A stretch of DNA of 64,000 nt from NCBI GenBank assembly GCA_030386875.1, contig CM059557.1:60962514-61026513 (forward strand). Reading direction: 5' to 3'. Numbering within the stretch: position 1 is the stretch's first letter; every line of letters begins with the position of its first letter. Below the pieces are notes generated by a model that worked only from the letters and a program-made list of their open reading frames with translations, was not told the origin of the DNA and made no database searches. Position numbers and translations under genes: made by a program. Shown piece by piece: positions 13,501 to 25,900 of this stretch. The stretch comes from Morinoia aosen (taxonomy: Eukaryota; Arthropoda; Malacostraca; Amphipoda; Talitridae).

Positions 13501-16430
13501 TGGGTTTTGGACCAGACATGGAAACGCAAGTAATTCCGAGGACAGTGCCTGGCCCATATGTGAGCTCGATCATAGCGTAGTATTTACGCATTGTAATGAT
13601 GTAGAAAGGCAAAGGATGATTCTGTTTCTGAAAAATATACTCAAAGTCAAAGTTTTCCCTCTTAGGCAAAGATCGCAGCTTGAAGATTTTTTCTACAAAA
13701 AATATTTAATGATGACATATACATTGATAATGCATAGGTACTAGAAATGTCTAAAATTGCCAATGATATTAAAGTTAAGAATAAAATTAAACCCCTCTTA
13801 TTAACGTAGTCAAAAATGGTCCAGAGCCTTTCAAAAGTAACGTTTATTTACTCGTAGAGAATTAAAGCACTTAATTAAAGGAGATTTATTCGTAGCAATC
13901 TTTATAACGTTTCCATTCAAAATCCAGCGATATATTGCAGCATTTTCTAAAGGAATTTACATACAACTTTAATAATGTCGAAGTTTATTGCAACGTTCAG
14001 TAAAGTCCTTCCTAGCACTAGAAAATTGAGCAGTTTTTCCATACCATAAGAAAATGTTGTACAACTCAAAATGATAAAACAGCCAAGTATTTAATGGTAA
14101 AATGATAATTTTTTCACTAAAATACAAGCATTTACTTTTATTTAGCAGAAATATAGATGTTTATCTGCAGTAAATATAAAATTCCAGAGTAAGTGCGCAG
14201 TTGTTTGAGGATTTGATAATAATATAGCAAAAATTAAAGTTGATAGTGTAGTTTACGACAAACGTTTAAGTGTTTTTAACCAGTAAAACGGAGTTAAAAT
14301 TCGACAAAATATGGCTAAAAATTAAAACATGCGAGAAATTTTACTTCGTAGTCAACTCGTTCTGCGGTATTTTCTAATAAATCAGTAATTTGACAACCGT
14401 GAACGAAAAAATTGATTGAACGAAAAAATTGAAAAAAAATTCCAAATGTCATTTTTTTCTTCTTGGCAATACATCGTGAACAGATTGAACAGTTTCGAAG
14501 TAAAAATTGCTTCATCTGCCAACAAAATTGCGGATCGCTTCGAAAGATTTAAACATATTATTTATGGCCTTAATTCACACTATGGTTAATGAGAATTTCA
14601 AAGCCATAATATAAATCAGTTTACACGAGGAACATCAGTGGTAGATGAACGAAATTGTCGAAATAGCGGAATGTAAAGATTCCAAACCGCTGCAGCTGGT
14701 TCCTAAGAACTGAAAGTGAAAATAAAAATATCTTTACCGACACTAACTGTATTTAGGTGTTTTAGTCAGCGCAACTTGTGCACAAAAACTCTTGTTTCAA
14801 ACTACTGAACGAAAACGCTCGTCCTGAATTTACCACCCAACATTTGACGAGGGCTGAAAAACAAAGGACATTTCAGTTAGGAACAGATGTTTATTTTACA
14901 TGTAATTTGTTTGGCGGAAACTACGTCTGTCGAGGAAACTGAGAAAATTGTGTTCGCAATAGATGTTAAAAAACAGCTTAAACTTTAGCAGCGGTAGTGT
15001 GCGGTTTACAACGGCGACACCCCGCTTTGCCTAAAATATCAGACTTTTCTGTGAGCAATGAGAACGATAGGGATTCAGCGTTTGTGCTCAATGATTTTGG
15101 CATGATCATTTGATCAGTCTGAAGCACAACCTGTGAATTTAACATTCGTTGAATTCCATTTTCTACGGTCAAACCTAGTATCTGTTTAATTCTTTTCCAT
15201 AAAACCTGTATTTTCATAAATAATTTGTTTGTCACGGATAAAATATCCATCTTCATAGAAGAAAAGAACGACCAGTAAATAGTCCATTAAATCAATAGTT
15301 AAAGTTTAATTGAATAGGTGATGAATTTGTATTTAATAATGGTTTAATTCTTAATTATTGTTAGATCATTAATGTTTATTCGAAAATTTTTCGTTTCGAA
15401 AATTTGTTGTCCATATTTTGCGTTCTTAATTGATGCCTAATTACATACCCTGATTATTGAAGTTAATATACTCTCGTGAATAAGTTACAGAGACTCCAAC
15501 TTGCTTTCTAATACCCAATACGCTAGCTGGACTACTCTTTTGAAAAAGATGGCAGTGAAATTCATGGAAATTAATTTGAAACTTTTGTGCAATTTTCCTC
15601 TCAGCCGAAATTCCCCACAGTCGGAAGCGAAAAGGTCGCTGCGCTGGTAATGACGTTTTTCATTGCTCCAGCAAGTTTTGTTGTTAATAGCATCCGGCTC
15701 AAGTGCTTTACCCGTTCCAACGTCGTAAATAGTTAAAAAATACCGTAAATTTTATAGCTTGAGTTTTTCTAAAATAACAGTACGAGGATTACAAGCCTTT
15801 ATCTCGCCTTGCTATTGCGTTTTTCGTTGATCCGTGCATTTGTTCTGTATTTACTTACAATTGTTTATGCTAATCTAGAGTTTATGAATATTATAAAGGA
15901 AAAGATAATTAGTGGTATAATAATCATCATAAATTTACACGCTTATGAACGCTGCCTCCTTAACCGACTTTGAACAACAATAAATATTGAATAAACTAAA
16001 AAATGGTAACATCATTTTAAATCGTATACTTTTCCGTTGCTTTAATGCTTAACTTCACATGTTTAGGAACAATCACCCAGCCACATAAAAATCTGGAGAT
16101 TCACAGTTTGATTAGATCCACATATTAGTAGAATTTTTATTCAATATATTTGTCATGTGATAGAAGGTAATATTAATAAAGTATATTGTTCAAATATAAT
16201 CGTTATATTTGGTCACACTCAGAATGGCTTCCAGTATTGAAAAACTCTATGATGATTGAGTATGGAAGGAAGTCAGAAGAGACCACTGTGACCCAGGACC
16301 CTGAGTTTTGCAATCTCTGACAGTAGTATTATACGTTGCTACTCCTGCATGAAGACTGCGTGGTGTTGGAAAAAAGTTCAGTGGTAAAAGCCTATTCATC
16401 TAATACAATGTCATGTTTTTGTATTAACAA
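10530..16430. other. AT-rich DNA, no supported gene
   Basis: Nothing recognisable was found. Small less AT-rich patches at 11430-11580 and 11820-11960 carry short open frames with no family resemblance that I can name. The 92-codon frames at 13466-13744 (+) and 14978-15256 (-) have no recognisable motifs. Confidence 0.5.
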
Positions 16431-16714
16431 CACGTTTGCTTGATTGAACCTCATTTAAATTACACAATGTTCGTGTTCGCGAGTGTCGTGGAGTGACTAC
16501 GCTATTGTTCCGCTCCATGGCAAAAAAGCCTGAATGGGTTTTAACAATGTTTTTTCTGCACTAAAAGAGCGCCCACTCAAACCACGAGCATCCAAAATTA
16601 AATTCATTTTACCCAAATCAAAATTCACCAAACTAAAAGTGTATAGTCCCTCACCAAAAAATACTCGACCCTCACTTCCTCAAGAAGCCAGTTAGAGTTT
16701 TCCCTCATTCCAAA

Positions 16715-17055
16715 ATGGTGACAAAAAACGCAAGCCCTAGAAGAAATATAGTGAATACGCTAGACTTTAGCACGTATCCTGACGAAGAAAAGATTTATCA
16801 CTTCTACTCAGTAACGAGAAAATTTTAAAACCTAATAACTGATTTAAAAACGCTAATCAAAACACTAACTAAGAATAAAACTGAGCAGAAAAAAATTGAC
16901 GACCCAAATACGACAATAAACAGCTTAGTCTGTTTGATCAGACTGAAATGAAAAGAAGAACGTGCATAGTGAGGAAATAAGAAATGTACTCTTGTTATCT
17001 CAGAGGAGCTGCCGTCATTTCGCCCAGGTGAAGACTGTGAGGAAACGGTTCTACG
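16715..17055 (+). pseudogene. LINE copy A, ORF1 fragment (broken)
   Basis: Read from the ATG at 16715, this frame gives a protein with internal stops. Its last part (KCTLVISEELPS, 16982 onward) aligns in frame with the ORF1 of the second LINE copy at 18367 onward (KCTLVISGKDLP), followed by a shared [EK]ETV. The preceding Lys/Thr/Ile-rich stretch matches the coiled-coil region of that copy. The upstream DNA (about 16560-16714) also loosely resembles the DNA before the second copy's ORF1. ORF1 proteins of such LINEs bind element RNA. Homology ends at about 17055, where antisense ORF2 sequence begins. Confidence 0.72.
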
Positions 17056-17483
17056 AAGAGTGATTCTATATGATCCTGATTCATTGTTGCACTTGCTATG
17101 GTTTTCAAGTCTATGTGGTTAGATATATATGTGCTGATGCCTCCGCCCCGCTGGTTTTTTCTTAGCGAATGGTAACTATGATAATTTTCAAATCGAATCA
17201 TGTCTTTAGTCGAGTCATCTAGCCAGCTTTCGGTGAAGCTAATCACGTCTAGGTTATTTTTAAGTTCAGTAATAGTACATTGTATCTCTTCCAATTTTGG
17301 ATAGAGTGACCTACAGTTCCAACACAGGAGTGAGAAATCTCGGTCAGTTATTCGTATAGTTTCGTTGAATTTTGATATATTAGTATACCTACACTCCTGA
17401 GAGTCGTTCAGGTTTGGATATATTCTGTTCCAATTATTGAGATCTGGGTCGATTTCCTCGAATATCTCAGGGTGATCAGTCAT
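16995..17483 (-). pseudogene. LINE ORF2 N-terminus: apurinic-type endonuclease fragment
   Basis: A 162-codon frame starts at a true ATG (17483). It has hallmarks of the exonuclease-endonuclease-phosphatase domain at the start of LINE ORF2: LLCWNCRSL (residues about 72-80), the catalytic-glutamate motif SFTESWL, and RGGGISTYI. In LINEs this nuclease nicks the target DNA to prime reverse transcription. The homologous part ends near 17056 (MNQDHIES..); the remaining codons run antisense through ORF1 of copy A. No reverse transcriptase follows, so this is a fragment, though an unusually open one. It lies on the opposite strand to the ORF1 pieces on both sides and may derive from a third, younger copy. 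Confidence 0.85.
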
Positions 17484-18018
17484 TTAAAATTAGTAAACAG
17501 TAGGAATTAGGTACTATAAAACTTAAAACGAAATACAGAGTCAAGCTTTAAGGGATATTCATGTCTAAAAAAACTAGCTTATGAAGTACGAGAGAATAGA
17601 GTATAAAAAAAATCTATTGTGATTACGTGAGTACATATAAACTCAGTCCATTAGCGAAAAATATTGGAGTTCAATATCGCAACATTGGTGTAAACAGATT
17701 GCTGCATGAGGGCGTTTTCACAAGTTCACTTACAGCAGGTAATAAGTTTTAAAGATTATAACGACAATGATATAATCAGCTAATATGGTTACACGTCAGA
17801 GACTCCGTGTGGTACGGACGTGTGTTGCGCTCGCTCCGAAACAAAGTGCCTAACGCTAGAAATAATGTACTCCTAACCTGAATGGGTACACACTCTCGCC
17901 ATGAGGATTCAAATGTGACTTAAACACACAACAAATAAAAAATCATCAAACTAAGTGTAAAAATATTCCCTCAAAAAGTGTGAAAGTGTTCATCCCTCGC
18001 GTACACGAGGAAACGAAG
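17484..18018. other. Spacer and probable 5' untranslated region of LINE copy B
   Basis: No coding signal. The right part (about 17775-18018) shares short strings with the DNA before ORF1 of copy A, such as CCTGAATGGGT and a CCCTCA-containing A-rich run, so it probably is LINE 5' untranslated region. The left part, upstream of the minus-strand endonuclease ATG, may be that fragment's ORF1-ORF2 spacer. Confidence 0.45.
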
Positions 18019-18854
18019 ATGGCGCCCAAGAAGCAACGAAACAACAGCTGCGACAACAATAACAGCGATCAGTTTCAGCCGAAGTTTGGTCAATATCCTG
18101 ATGTGTCTAGCCTAACGAAAGATGGCAAAGAAGTGGTTTCTGTCCTTATAAAATACTTCGACTCAGTGAAGACAAATTTTAAGAGTGATATTGATAATAT
18201 GAAAATTGAAATAAGTCACCTTAAAAAACTAGTTGAAACAGTAGCGGGAAAAGAAGCAGAGCACAAGAAAACTCTCGAAGAACAGAATGAGAAAATGGAT
18301 AGCTTAGCCTTCCGTCTCGACAAGTTGGAAAAAAGTGATCTGCGCCGAGCCATTGAAGAAAAAAAATGTACTCTCGTCATTTCTGGTAAGGATCTACCGC
18401 AATCACACTCGAACGAAATCTGCAAGGAAACCGTCTGCCATCTCCTGAAGGACAAGATCAACATTGACCTCTCCGACACTGACATCACGTCAGCTACAAG
18501 AATGGGGAAAAAACAGTAACTGGGAACGTAGATCAAAGAAACATTGCATTTAAACTAAAACATTATAACAAAAAACGTGAAATTCTCAACGTCTGCCGAG
18601 AAAAGAAACCAAAGTTCTTCTTCATAAATGAATACCTCATACCATCACGAGCTAACGCCATGTACATTATGAGGATGGCCAAAAGGAAATTTCCGGATAA
18701 AGTTGGAATCCCAAGAACACAGGACGGAAACTTCTTCATGTTTAACGCCGGAAACCCAGATTCAAGACGCCGCGAGATCAACACGACAGATGACCTCGAG
18801 CAATACCTGATGCAACAACTCAATATGTCATCGAAGCTGATCATGGGTGACTAG
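18019..18854 (+). pseudogene. LINE copy B ORF1, one frameshift from complete
   Basis: Starts at ATG 18019 (MAPKKQRNN..). A basic, Asn-rich N-terminus (residues 1-25) is followed by a Lys/Glu-rich predicted coiled coil (about 35-105). A C-terminal part with alternating hydrophobic strands and basic helices (from KKCTLVIS to the stop at 18852-18854) resembles the RNA-recognition-type half of LINE ORF1 proteins. Frame 1 stops at 18517-18519. Removing the effect of one missing A in the A6 run at about 18508-18513 reopens the frame to ..SSKLIMGD. The intact form would be about 278 residues. The role in the family is RNA binding and chaperone activity in the retrotransposition particle. Far better kept than the ORF2 behind it. 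Confidence 0.8.
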
Positions 18855-21050
18855 AATAGATGATCCCCTAAATTAGATATGTCAATTCCGTATTAGTTTA
18901 ACCTCCATGAGGTATCATGTCAGTTTAACCTCAACTTGATGTTAGTTTAACCTGAATCTATACAAATGTATAACAGATGTGTTTGTAAACATTTATGACA
19001 GCTGTGTGTGAACTTTTGAAACAACGCAATCAGCAATTTTTTACCTCCCAATGTTACTGTGAATTTTTTTCTTTTTTTTTACCACTAAAGTTATTATTAC
19101 GTGTACAATTATGAATCGGGACCATATTGAAACATTCGTAGATATTACGAAAAACGATAAACGTATTATAACTGGAACTGTGTATGGGCTTCCAACAGTT
19201 AGTCCGGTCTTTTTCCTGAAATAACTCCGTAATATTATATCGAAGCCTAACAAGCTCCTATAAAATGACACAATTATCTACAGTGACTTCAACTACGAGT
19301 TTCTAAAGCATAGAAGCTGCTAACAAATCTCAAATACCATGGCTACTTTTCAATCCAAATCTTTCCTTCCAATCATCAGGAGGCCTACAAGTGTCTCATC
19401 AAAATTTTGTACGCTGCATGTTAATATCTTCAAAGCAGATTCAACTGATTATCCTATTGGAATAAAAACTTCTGACTTAACCGATCATTTCCCAGGGTTT
19501 CTTAATAAAAAATGTATTTATTGCTCGCGCCAAGCCCCAGGCTGAAATTCATATCGTTGTGTAAATGAATGAAATTTGGGAACCATGCGCTGTGTTCTAG
19601 AAAAAATTAATGCTAACATTGAACATCAATCATCAGGACGATAATGCGACAAACATTGATGAAGCAATGCTAAACTGAACTAAATTATAACAACTTCACA
19701 TAATCAATGTCGTCCAAACAGCATTCGTACCATTACACCGAAGAATGAATGAAAGCCCTGGATAACGGAAGACGTCGTTATCAATATGAAGAAAAGTCAA
19801 GCGTACTTCGCTAAGTATAGCTTAGCTAAAAATGTATTTATATTTGAACTCAAATCAATTTTCGATAATAAAAAATACAGTTTTCGTTCTAACAAATCAA
19901 CAACACAGGCTGTATTGAATCATTTACAATACCTTTTCTCAAGTTAAGACGAAGAAAAGCTTATTTTCACAGTGTTACTCTAATTTCGAAAAGCCTTCGA
20001 TTGTGTAGACAATAACATCTTAAGCTCGAAACTCCAATGTTATGGCATTAAAGACGTGTCATGCAGACGATTCATCCAAATCACACCTAACAAATCTGAA
20101 GCAATACGTTGCCATTAACAATCCACTGGTAACTAATGACAATTAGCCATCAAAACTATCTGTCCCTGGGCCTCTCCTGTTTTTAATCTTTATCAACGAT
20201 TTAGTAAAATCTACTTCATTTTTCAAATTCATATTTTTGTCCGACGTCATCTTGCTTTCTGAGCCTTTCCCAAATGAATATTCAATTTAATAGCAGAGAA
20301 TATAAATAACGAGCTGTAAAAGTTGTCAGTGTGGCTCAAAGCTAATTAAATCAGCCTTAACATCAATAAGACAAAATAAATTATATTCTCTTACAAGCGG
20401 AATGTGTACTTCCAAGTAATGAAATTGATCCGACTCTTTAAGTTCCTAGGCGTTATAATAGATAAATATCTGACCTTCAAAGAGCATATGCATTACCTGA
20501 ATAAAGTAAAAAAATGTATTACCTGAAGATGCTATGAAAATACTTGATTGAACGCTCATTTCACCTATTTTCAATGCAGGATAGAAGCATAGCACGTAAC
20601 TGATGAAAATAAAACAGATTTGCTCCCTACACCACAAAAACAACCCATTAGTGCGGTAAGAAAATTAAAATATTTAGCTGGCGCAAATTATTCATTCACA
20701 AGTTAAAAAATCCTCAAGCTTTTGGATCTCTACACGCTTTATATATGTAATTGCATGTATAACACATTGACTAATGAGGACGACAACGACCTCAAACGTT
20801 TGTCATGAGCACAAAATCGCCATCTTGATCATATAACCAGATGTAACTTCATACTTCCTTATCTCTCGAATGCTCTGTCACAGCACAGTATCCTCTTCAT
20901 TGGAACCAAGATTTGGAATTCGCTCCTTGCTCAGATCAGTGAAAAAATTCTGAAAAAGATTCCTAATCGAACCTTTAATTCCCATTTTTAACGGAATATA
21001 AATCACGTCATATAATCAAGTCAAATCTTTTCTGCAATATGATTCATCTT
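18855..21050 (+). pseudogene. LINE copy B ORF2 (endonuclease-reverse transcriptase), heavily degraded
   Basis: Frame-shifted pieces in collinear order. 19110-19200: endonuclease text MNRDHIETFVDITKND. 19285-19310: SDFNYEF, equivalent to the GDFN motif. 19339-19500: the late endonuclease part, ending LTDHFPGF (usual form SDHFP). 19860-20090: early RT with KAFDCVDNN. 20158-20260: GPLLFLIFINDLV, then a ruined LSDV in place of the FADD catalytic box. 20425-20510: FKFLGVIIDKYLTFKEH. 20850-20985: the C-terminal IGTKIWNSLL motif. Many stops and indels are present, and the first part of the endonuclease is missing. Motif style fits the CR1/L2/jockey group; the exact clade is uncertain. Three short copies of AGTTTAACCT lie between ORF1 and this region (18895-18950). 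Confidence 0.82.
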
Positions 21051-21372
21051 CCTAGGGTAATTTACCATGAATAATGCCACACAGGGTGATCTCTAACTCA
21101 TGGTCTAAACTTTGACATTATGTATTGAAACACAAAATAAACACATTTTCATGAATAACGAAATACCCAAAAATGCTTCGTTATCGAGATATAGAATCAT
21201 TGAAATTTATTTGATTTTAGGGAAATTTCTCACTTTCTTGACTGTGATGACCCGCTGTATGGCAACATTTGTGTGCTTTTCTTACTCTGGTGGGGACAGT
21301 CTTCCGAGTCTAAGGCAACGAAAATTCTTCTGATTTCATCAACTTTAATTACTACAAAATTGACATTACAAG

Positions 21373-22442
21373 AAATGCCTGCCCTGTTCGTCAATGCACA
21401 TCTGAAAACTACGCAGAAACGATTCCCGACCGCGATCGAGCACTCGTGGATCATCTTCAATGCGTCCTGCAGCGTCCACTATCCTTCCAACAAGATCCAT
21501 CTCTGTCTTCACTGCGGGTCTCATAAATTAAACTCTTTATGGGCCCCATAGGTGAAAGTCCGAAGGTGTCATATCTGGAGAGCTCGCTGGCTATTATTTA
21601 AACTGGGCCAAAACGTCCTATCCATATGTTGGGATGTGTACGGTCTAGGTATCGTCGCACACTCATTGAGTAATGTGATGGAGCACCGTCGTGCTGGAAC
21701 CACTTCTGTCGTCGGTCGAATGGCCAAAGGCACTTTGTCAAGAAGGCTAGGCGATACCAGCCTTTGAAATACTTCATAGGACTCTCCTGTTACACACTCA
21801 GGCAGCAAATATGGTCCGATTAAATTATAACAGACAAAACCAGCCCACACATTTACACACCGGTGTTGGAAATTACTCTGCCGCGCAACGGGGGGGGTTT
21901 CCATTTTGCCACATGTGGAAGTTGTGTGTGTTAAAAATACCACCGCGACTGAACGTTGCTTCATCAGTGAAGAGCGCATACTTGGAAACTCATTTTCCTC
22001 TTCGTACTTATTCATAAACAACGTACGAACCGTTCACGAGGGTTCAGGTCAGCTGGATTGAGCTCTTGCACTCTCTGAAAATGGTATGGTTGCTTGCCGT
22101 TGTCATGGACAGTTTGACATACTAGTGAGTGAGAACGTATTCCGAGTGCATATGCCGTGGCTCGAGTGCTTGTACGTGGGTTTACTGCAAAATGTCGTAG
22201 TGTCGGCTCTTCGTCATCAGCGCGAGCTCGCTGAGGGCAAGGACCACCAACATGTCTTCTGTTTACCTCAAAACTACCTGTGTCCCGCAGCCCCTGATAC
22301 AATCTTGTGAAACTACGAAGATCAGGCAAATGGCGGTTGGGAAAACGATCTGGAAACATTGGTTACGTTTCCTTGTTTTGCCTTTTTTTGGAGGTTTGGA
22401 ATGTGGGGTTTCAAAATGCATCTCCTCCGACAGTTTTTAAGC
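21373..22442 (-). pseudogene. Mariner-type DDE transposase, frameshifted
   Basis: Minus-strand pieces in order. 22012-22359: a helix-turn-helix N-terminus with FPNRHLPDLRSF, RDTGSFEVN, RVQELNPADLNPRERFV, of the kind annotated as DUF4817 in arthropod proteomes. 21960-22000: LFTDEATFS, carrying the first catalytic Asp. 21770-21860: NVWAGFVCYNLIGPYLLPE. 21660-21720: WFQHDGAPSHYS with the second Asp. 21480-21560: a decayed PDxxP..FxxWG..K region with LIYET. The C-terminus ends near 21373. At least three frame changes are needed. Members of this group cut and paste DNA at TA targets. This copy cannot encode a working enzyme. Confidence 0.85.
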
Positions 22443-22712
22443 TACAGTGATGATTGTGGTATCATTAGATGCAGAAACGCGTGGAGATTTCATAACGTGA
22501 AGATGCAATTCGAAATTTGTTGCAAACTAAAGTTGTGACGTCACAAATGAAAATTTTGCCCCTAAAAAAAATTGTGCCGCGAAAAATTATTTTTTTTCTT
22601 TATAATGACTTTACAAATTTCCTGTTTACCTTCCGTAATGTCCACAGCATTCCGCATTCAATGAAACCAATATCATCTCTGTTGCTTGAAAACTGTAGGA
22701 GGAGATGCATTT
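22414..22712. repeat. Inverted repeat, ~28-bp arms, 241-bp spacer
   Basis: AAATGCATCTCCTCC at 22415-22430 reappears inverted as GGAGGAGATGCATTT at 22697-22711. The match extends over about 28 bp with two or three differences. It flanks the DNA just upstream of the mariner-type transposase start, so it may be part of that element's 5' region or a small insertion in it. Confidence 0.75.
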
Positions 22713-22915
22713 AGAAACTCACAAAAAAATCCGTTTCTATGAATATCTCGTTTTCTTTGAAGAAAATCGTATTTTTTCCATAGAAGACAAACGATTCCAA
22801 ATTGAATTTCCTATCGGTATACCAAATTTCATTGCTCTAGGCTCAATAAAAAAGGAAAAGGTCCGTAAGGGGGGGATGTTGGGAAACACATGAATTATGT
22901 TGGGAAACACTTAAT

Positions 22916-25900
22916 TTATGTGAATTTTTTTGAAAATTTTGCAGATCATTTCACTACATTTTAATTTGTGTATTCTGTAGAATTCTGTGTCTTGCGAAAT
23001 CGTGTATTGCTTCGTGTTTTAATTCTTTTGGGGTATGCATTTGTAGCAATCTAGGAAGATCCGTTTGTATCTTAGTACACATAAAAGCGAATTCAGCAGT
23101 ACAGACGTGTCACTTCAACATCTTGTGTGTCTGCGAGTACCGAGTGAGCGATGTGTGTGATGTGTTTTGAGAGGCCTCAGCCGATCCGTTAAGAGTGGAA
23201 AATTTACGATCAACCTATGAACCAAAATAATGTCAAAATCAACGGCCCTGCGTTGGAGGCGTGAAAAACATATTTGATTAGTGAGGATTTTGGAGGAGGC
23301 TTGGATAAGAGTGCCTACGTTGCGGGCAGAGCGAGCAAACACCAACCGCGAGGGTCGACAGGCATAAATCACCGACACGTCTTGAGACGCTCGAAAGGCT
23401 AGCGTTGCCTAGCAACGGGTAAGATAGACTTGGATTGGGCGGGGTTAGCCAAGCTCGCGTCAGAGGGGCTTGTTGCCAATGAGGGACAGGTATACCATAG
23501 GAGAGAAAATTCGAAGTGTAGAACCGCCAATGATACAGCAAAAGCAACATACAGGAGGGGTTTTGGACAATCACGTCCGCATTTACGAAGAGCGCTATTG
23601 GCTGTACGGAAAAATAGAGAACAACCCTCTCGAACATTTTGGTAGAGCTGATGAGATAAGTTCAGTCTTACGCAGAGGACCGTCGAGGAAGAAGTGCGTC
23701 GGGACAAAGTGTTAACTGAAATATATCACACTGTAAAAAATACTTGAAAAGTTAAACTTATAAACTTATTTAAGAACTTTTTTGATTCAATAGATTGAAA
23801 ATTTTACGCCTATCTTTGCAGAGGAGTGAAGAACATCCTAACCAGACCGTGGTAGTCATTTAATGGAATATTAAATTTCGACGTCAGTTGGGAGGGTAAG
23901 AGATGTCGTTTTCTTTGGAAAAGATGTTGTGAAATAAATACGATTGATATTTAATGTCATTCATTGGAGTAAAGATTAAAATATTTTGAGCATAATTTGT
24001 GCGATTAAAAGAAGTTACGAGGTGATAAATCATTTGTGCAGGCGGGGTGGATTGATCTCTTCTTGGATAAAACGGGATTGACGCGCGAAGATGCAGAAGC
24101 GGAATGAGACAAATGCCGTCGTCAATATACATTTTTCTGAACGGTGAACAACTCAGGGAATCTGAACTGAAGCTGTGCTTGTGCGAATGAACCTGTGATC
24201 TGAAGTTATGACCATGTCTCGTACTGTTAGAAGCGCAATGCTAAAATAGGGCTTATTCTATTATGTTTTGATGTGTAGTTAACCTAAAGGCGGCTGGCCA
24301 TTCAATTTGAATTAGGTCATTATTGTCATGAAAGCTATTCATTGGTATATCAAAACTTTGTTTATATGTTTTATATATATATATATGTTATATATATGTT
24401 CTTGTTTTATGTTCAATCAGGAAATACATGATTAGAAATAGCGTATGTTTGTCATACAAACAATTGCTCTCTGAGAGTCTTGTGCGATCAAGGCGACACC
24501 ATGCATTCTGGGTGTTTGAGTCGTAATCAGACACCGCTTAGAATTTTATTGCCACTGCATCATATGCATGGTTTTCTCGTCAGAGAAGCGACTCGAATTT
24601 GCCGGTGGGAACATCGGCTTCTTCGGCGTAAATCAACATTCTGCACGACAATTTTTTGAAGTTTCTCAAACCCCATCCATTATATTATTCACATTTTACT
24701 TTGAAACATTCCCATTTTATTCATCTATATCTTAATGCTGTGAATTATAAAATTATTAAATTCGTAAGCGGAGCTTGAAATTTAAACCATGTACTCAATC
24801 TTATGTCAAAATGTTTATAGATAAATTATTGATCTGAGTGAATAACCAGGGTACCCGGTTGCAAATGAGTAACCAAGTACACCGTTGAGTATACTTGGAA
24901 GAGTCAGCAGACTGCCTGCGAAATTACAAAAAGTATTTGATATACATGGAGATCATGATATTCATTGAAAATTTTCAATCGCTCATTTATTCCCTAATAA
25001 ATATGACCCAAAAAATGTATGATTTAAAACATAAATTGAAAACTTATTTCGTCTTCGAAAGCACAATCAGTTCTATGCATCAAAAATGCATACATAAAGA
25101 GCAAAAATTTCATTATTTAGTTGAATTAAATTAAATGGAAATCGATACGATATAATCAAGAACAAAGAAAATTCCTCATTTAACGTTAAAAAACATACGA
25201 AACATAAATATTGTGCCAAAACTTTTTTAGAAAACCAAATAAAACAGCGCCTTTGTATTTACATAGTAATTAATATTGTGTATGACTAGAGGTGCAGTCA
25301 CTGTAGAGGATACTATCAGGTATGGACACTTCACTTGGAGACACTCCGGATTTCCCACATTTACCTAAAATACGCGGTGGCAAAATTCGAGTATGTTATC
25401 TACGTAAACAGAAAGTAATAGGAATGTGAATAATTTAGAATTCAATTCAATAAATTCAAAAACATGTCTTTAGAAGTTGATTTAACAAATATTTTTTATA
25501 TCTCTAGTTACAGCTATTCTTGGTTCGATGCTTCTAGAACGTACACGCTCCAGAAATGATGGAACGAGATTGGTACTCTATATTCAAAGCTGAGAGCTAT
25601 GTTCAACGATTCTCCTTGAATAAGAAGCATAATTTAGGTGTTTCAAAAAATTACTTGAAATTAAACGAACAAATGAATGAAAGATAATATTTCAAGGAGA
25701 AGGTACAATTCGAGCAAAACGTACCTGGAAAATATCACTCAATCGATCTAGGCAAAGATACTATTTTCTCTCTCAATAAATCTTGACTATTCAGTTTCGA
25801 GTTTAAATGCGTGACCTGCCGCAATTTTCTCTCGATTATGCCGTAACTCGGCACTCGCCAATGAAGCCATGGTTGGCTGCGACAACAGCAGGAGGCAACT

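Larger units (their letters stand above)
16430..21060 (+). mobile_element. LINE copies A (rearranged) and B (nearly full length)
   Basis: Two related non-LTR retrotransposon copies lie side by side. Copy A keeps the 5' region and half of ORF1. Copy B keeps the 5' region, ORF1, and all of ORF2 except the start of its endonuclease. Between them lies an antisense endonuclease fragment of the same kind. The outer borders are approximate: I could not find a clear 3' tail or target-site duplication, and the right limit is set by the start of the mariner-type element. Confidence 0.7.
21075..22915 (-). mobile_element. Mariner-like DNA transposon relic
   Basis: The transposase lies on the minus strand, with non-coding flanks typical of this group: a left end beginning CACAGGGTGATCT at about 21080 and, on the right, AT-rich DNA containing ATATCTCG-type strings up to about 22915. 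The right end shows a 21-22-bp direct doublet (ATGTTGGGAAACAC.., 22876-22919). No matching terminal inverted repeat was found, so one end is lost or mis-placed. Inside, 22414-22442 and 22684-22712 are inverted copies of one another. Confidence 0.6.

Noticed and set aside
18504..18519. Programmed -1 frameshift in LINE ORF1 at the GGGGAAAAAAC run
   Set aside because: The codon phase (GGG AAA AAA CAG) does not form a canonical X XXY YYZ slippery site, and ORF2 behind it is dead. A simple one-base loss is more economical.
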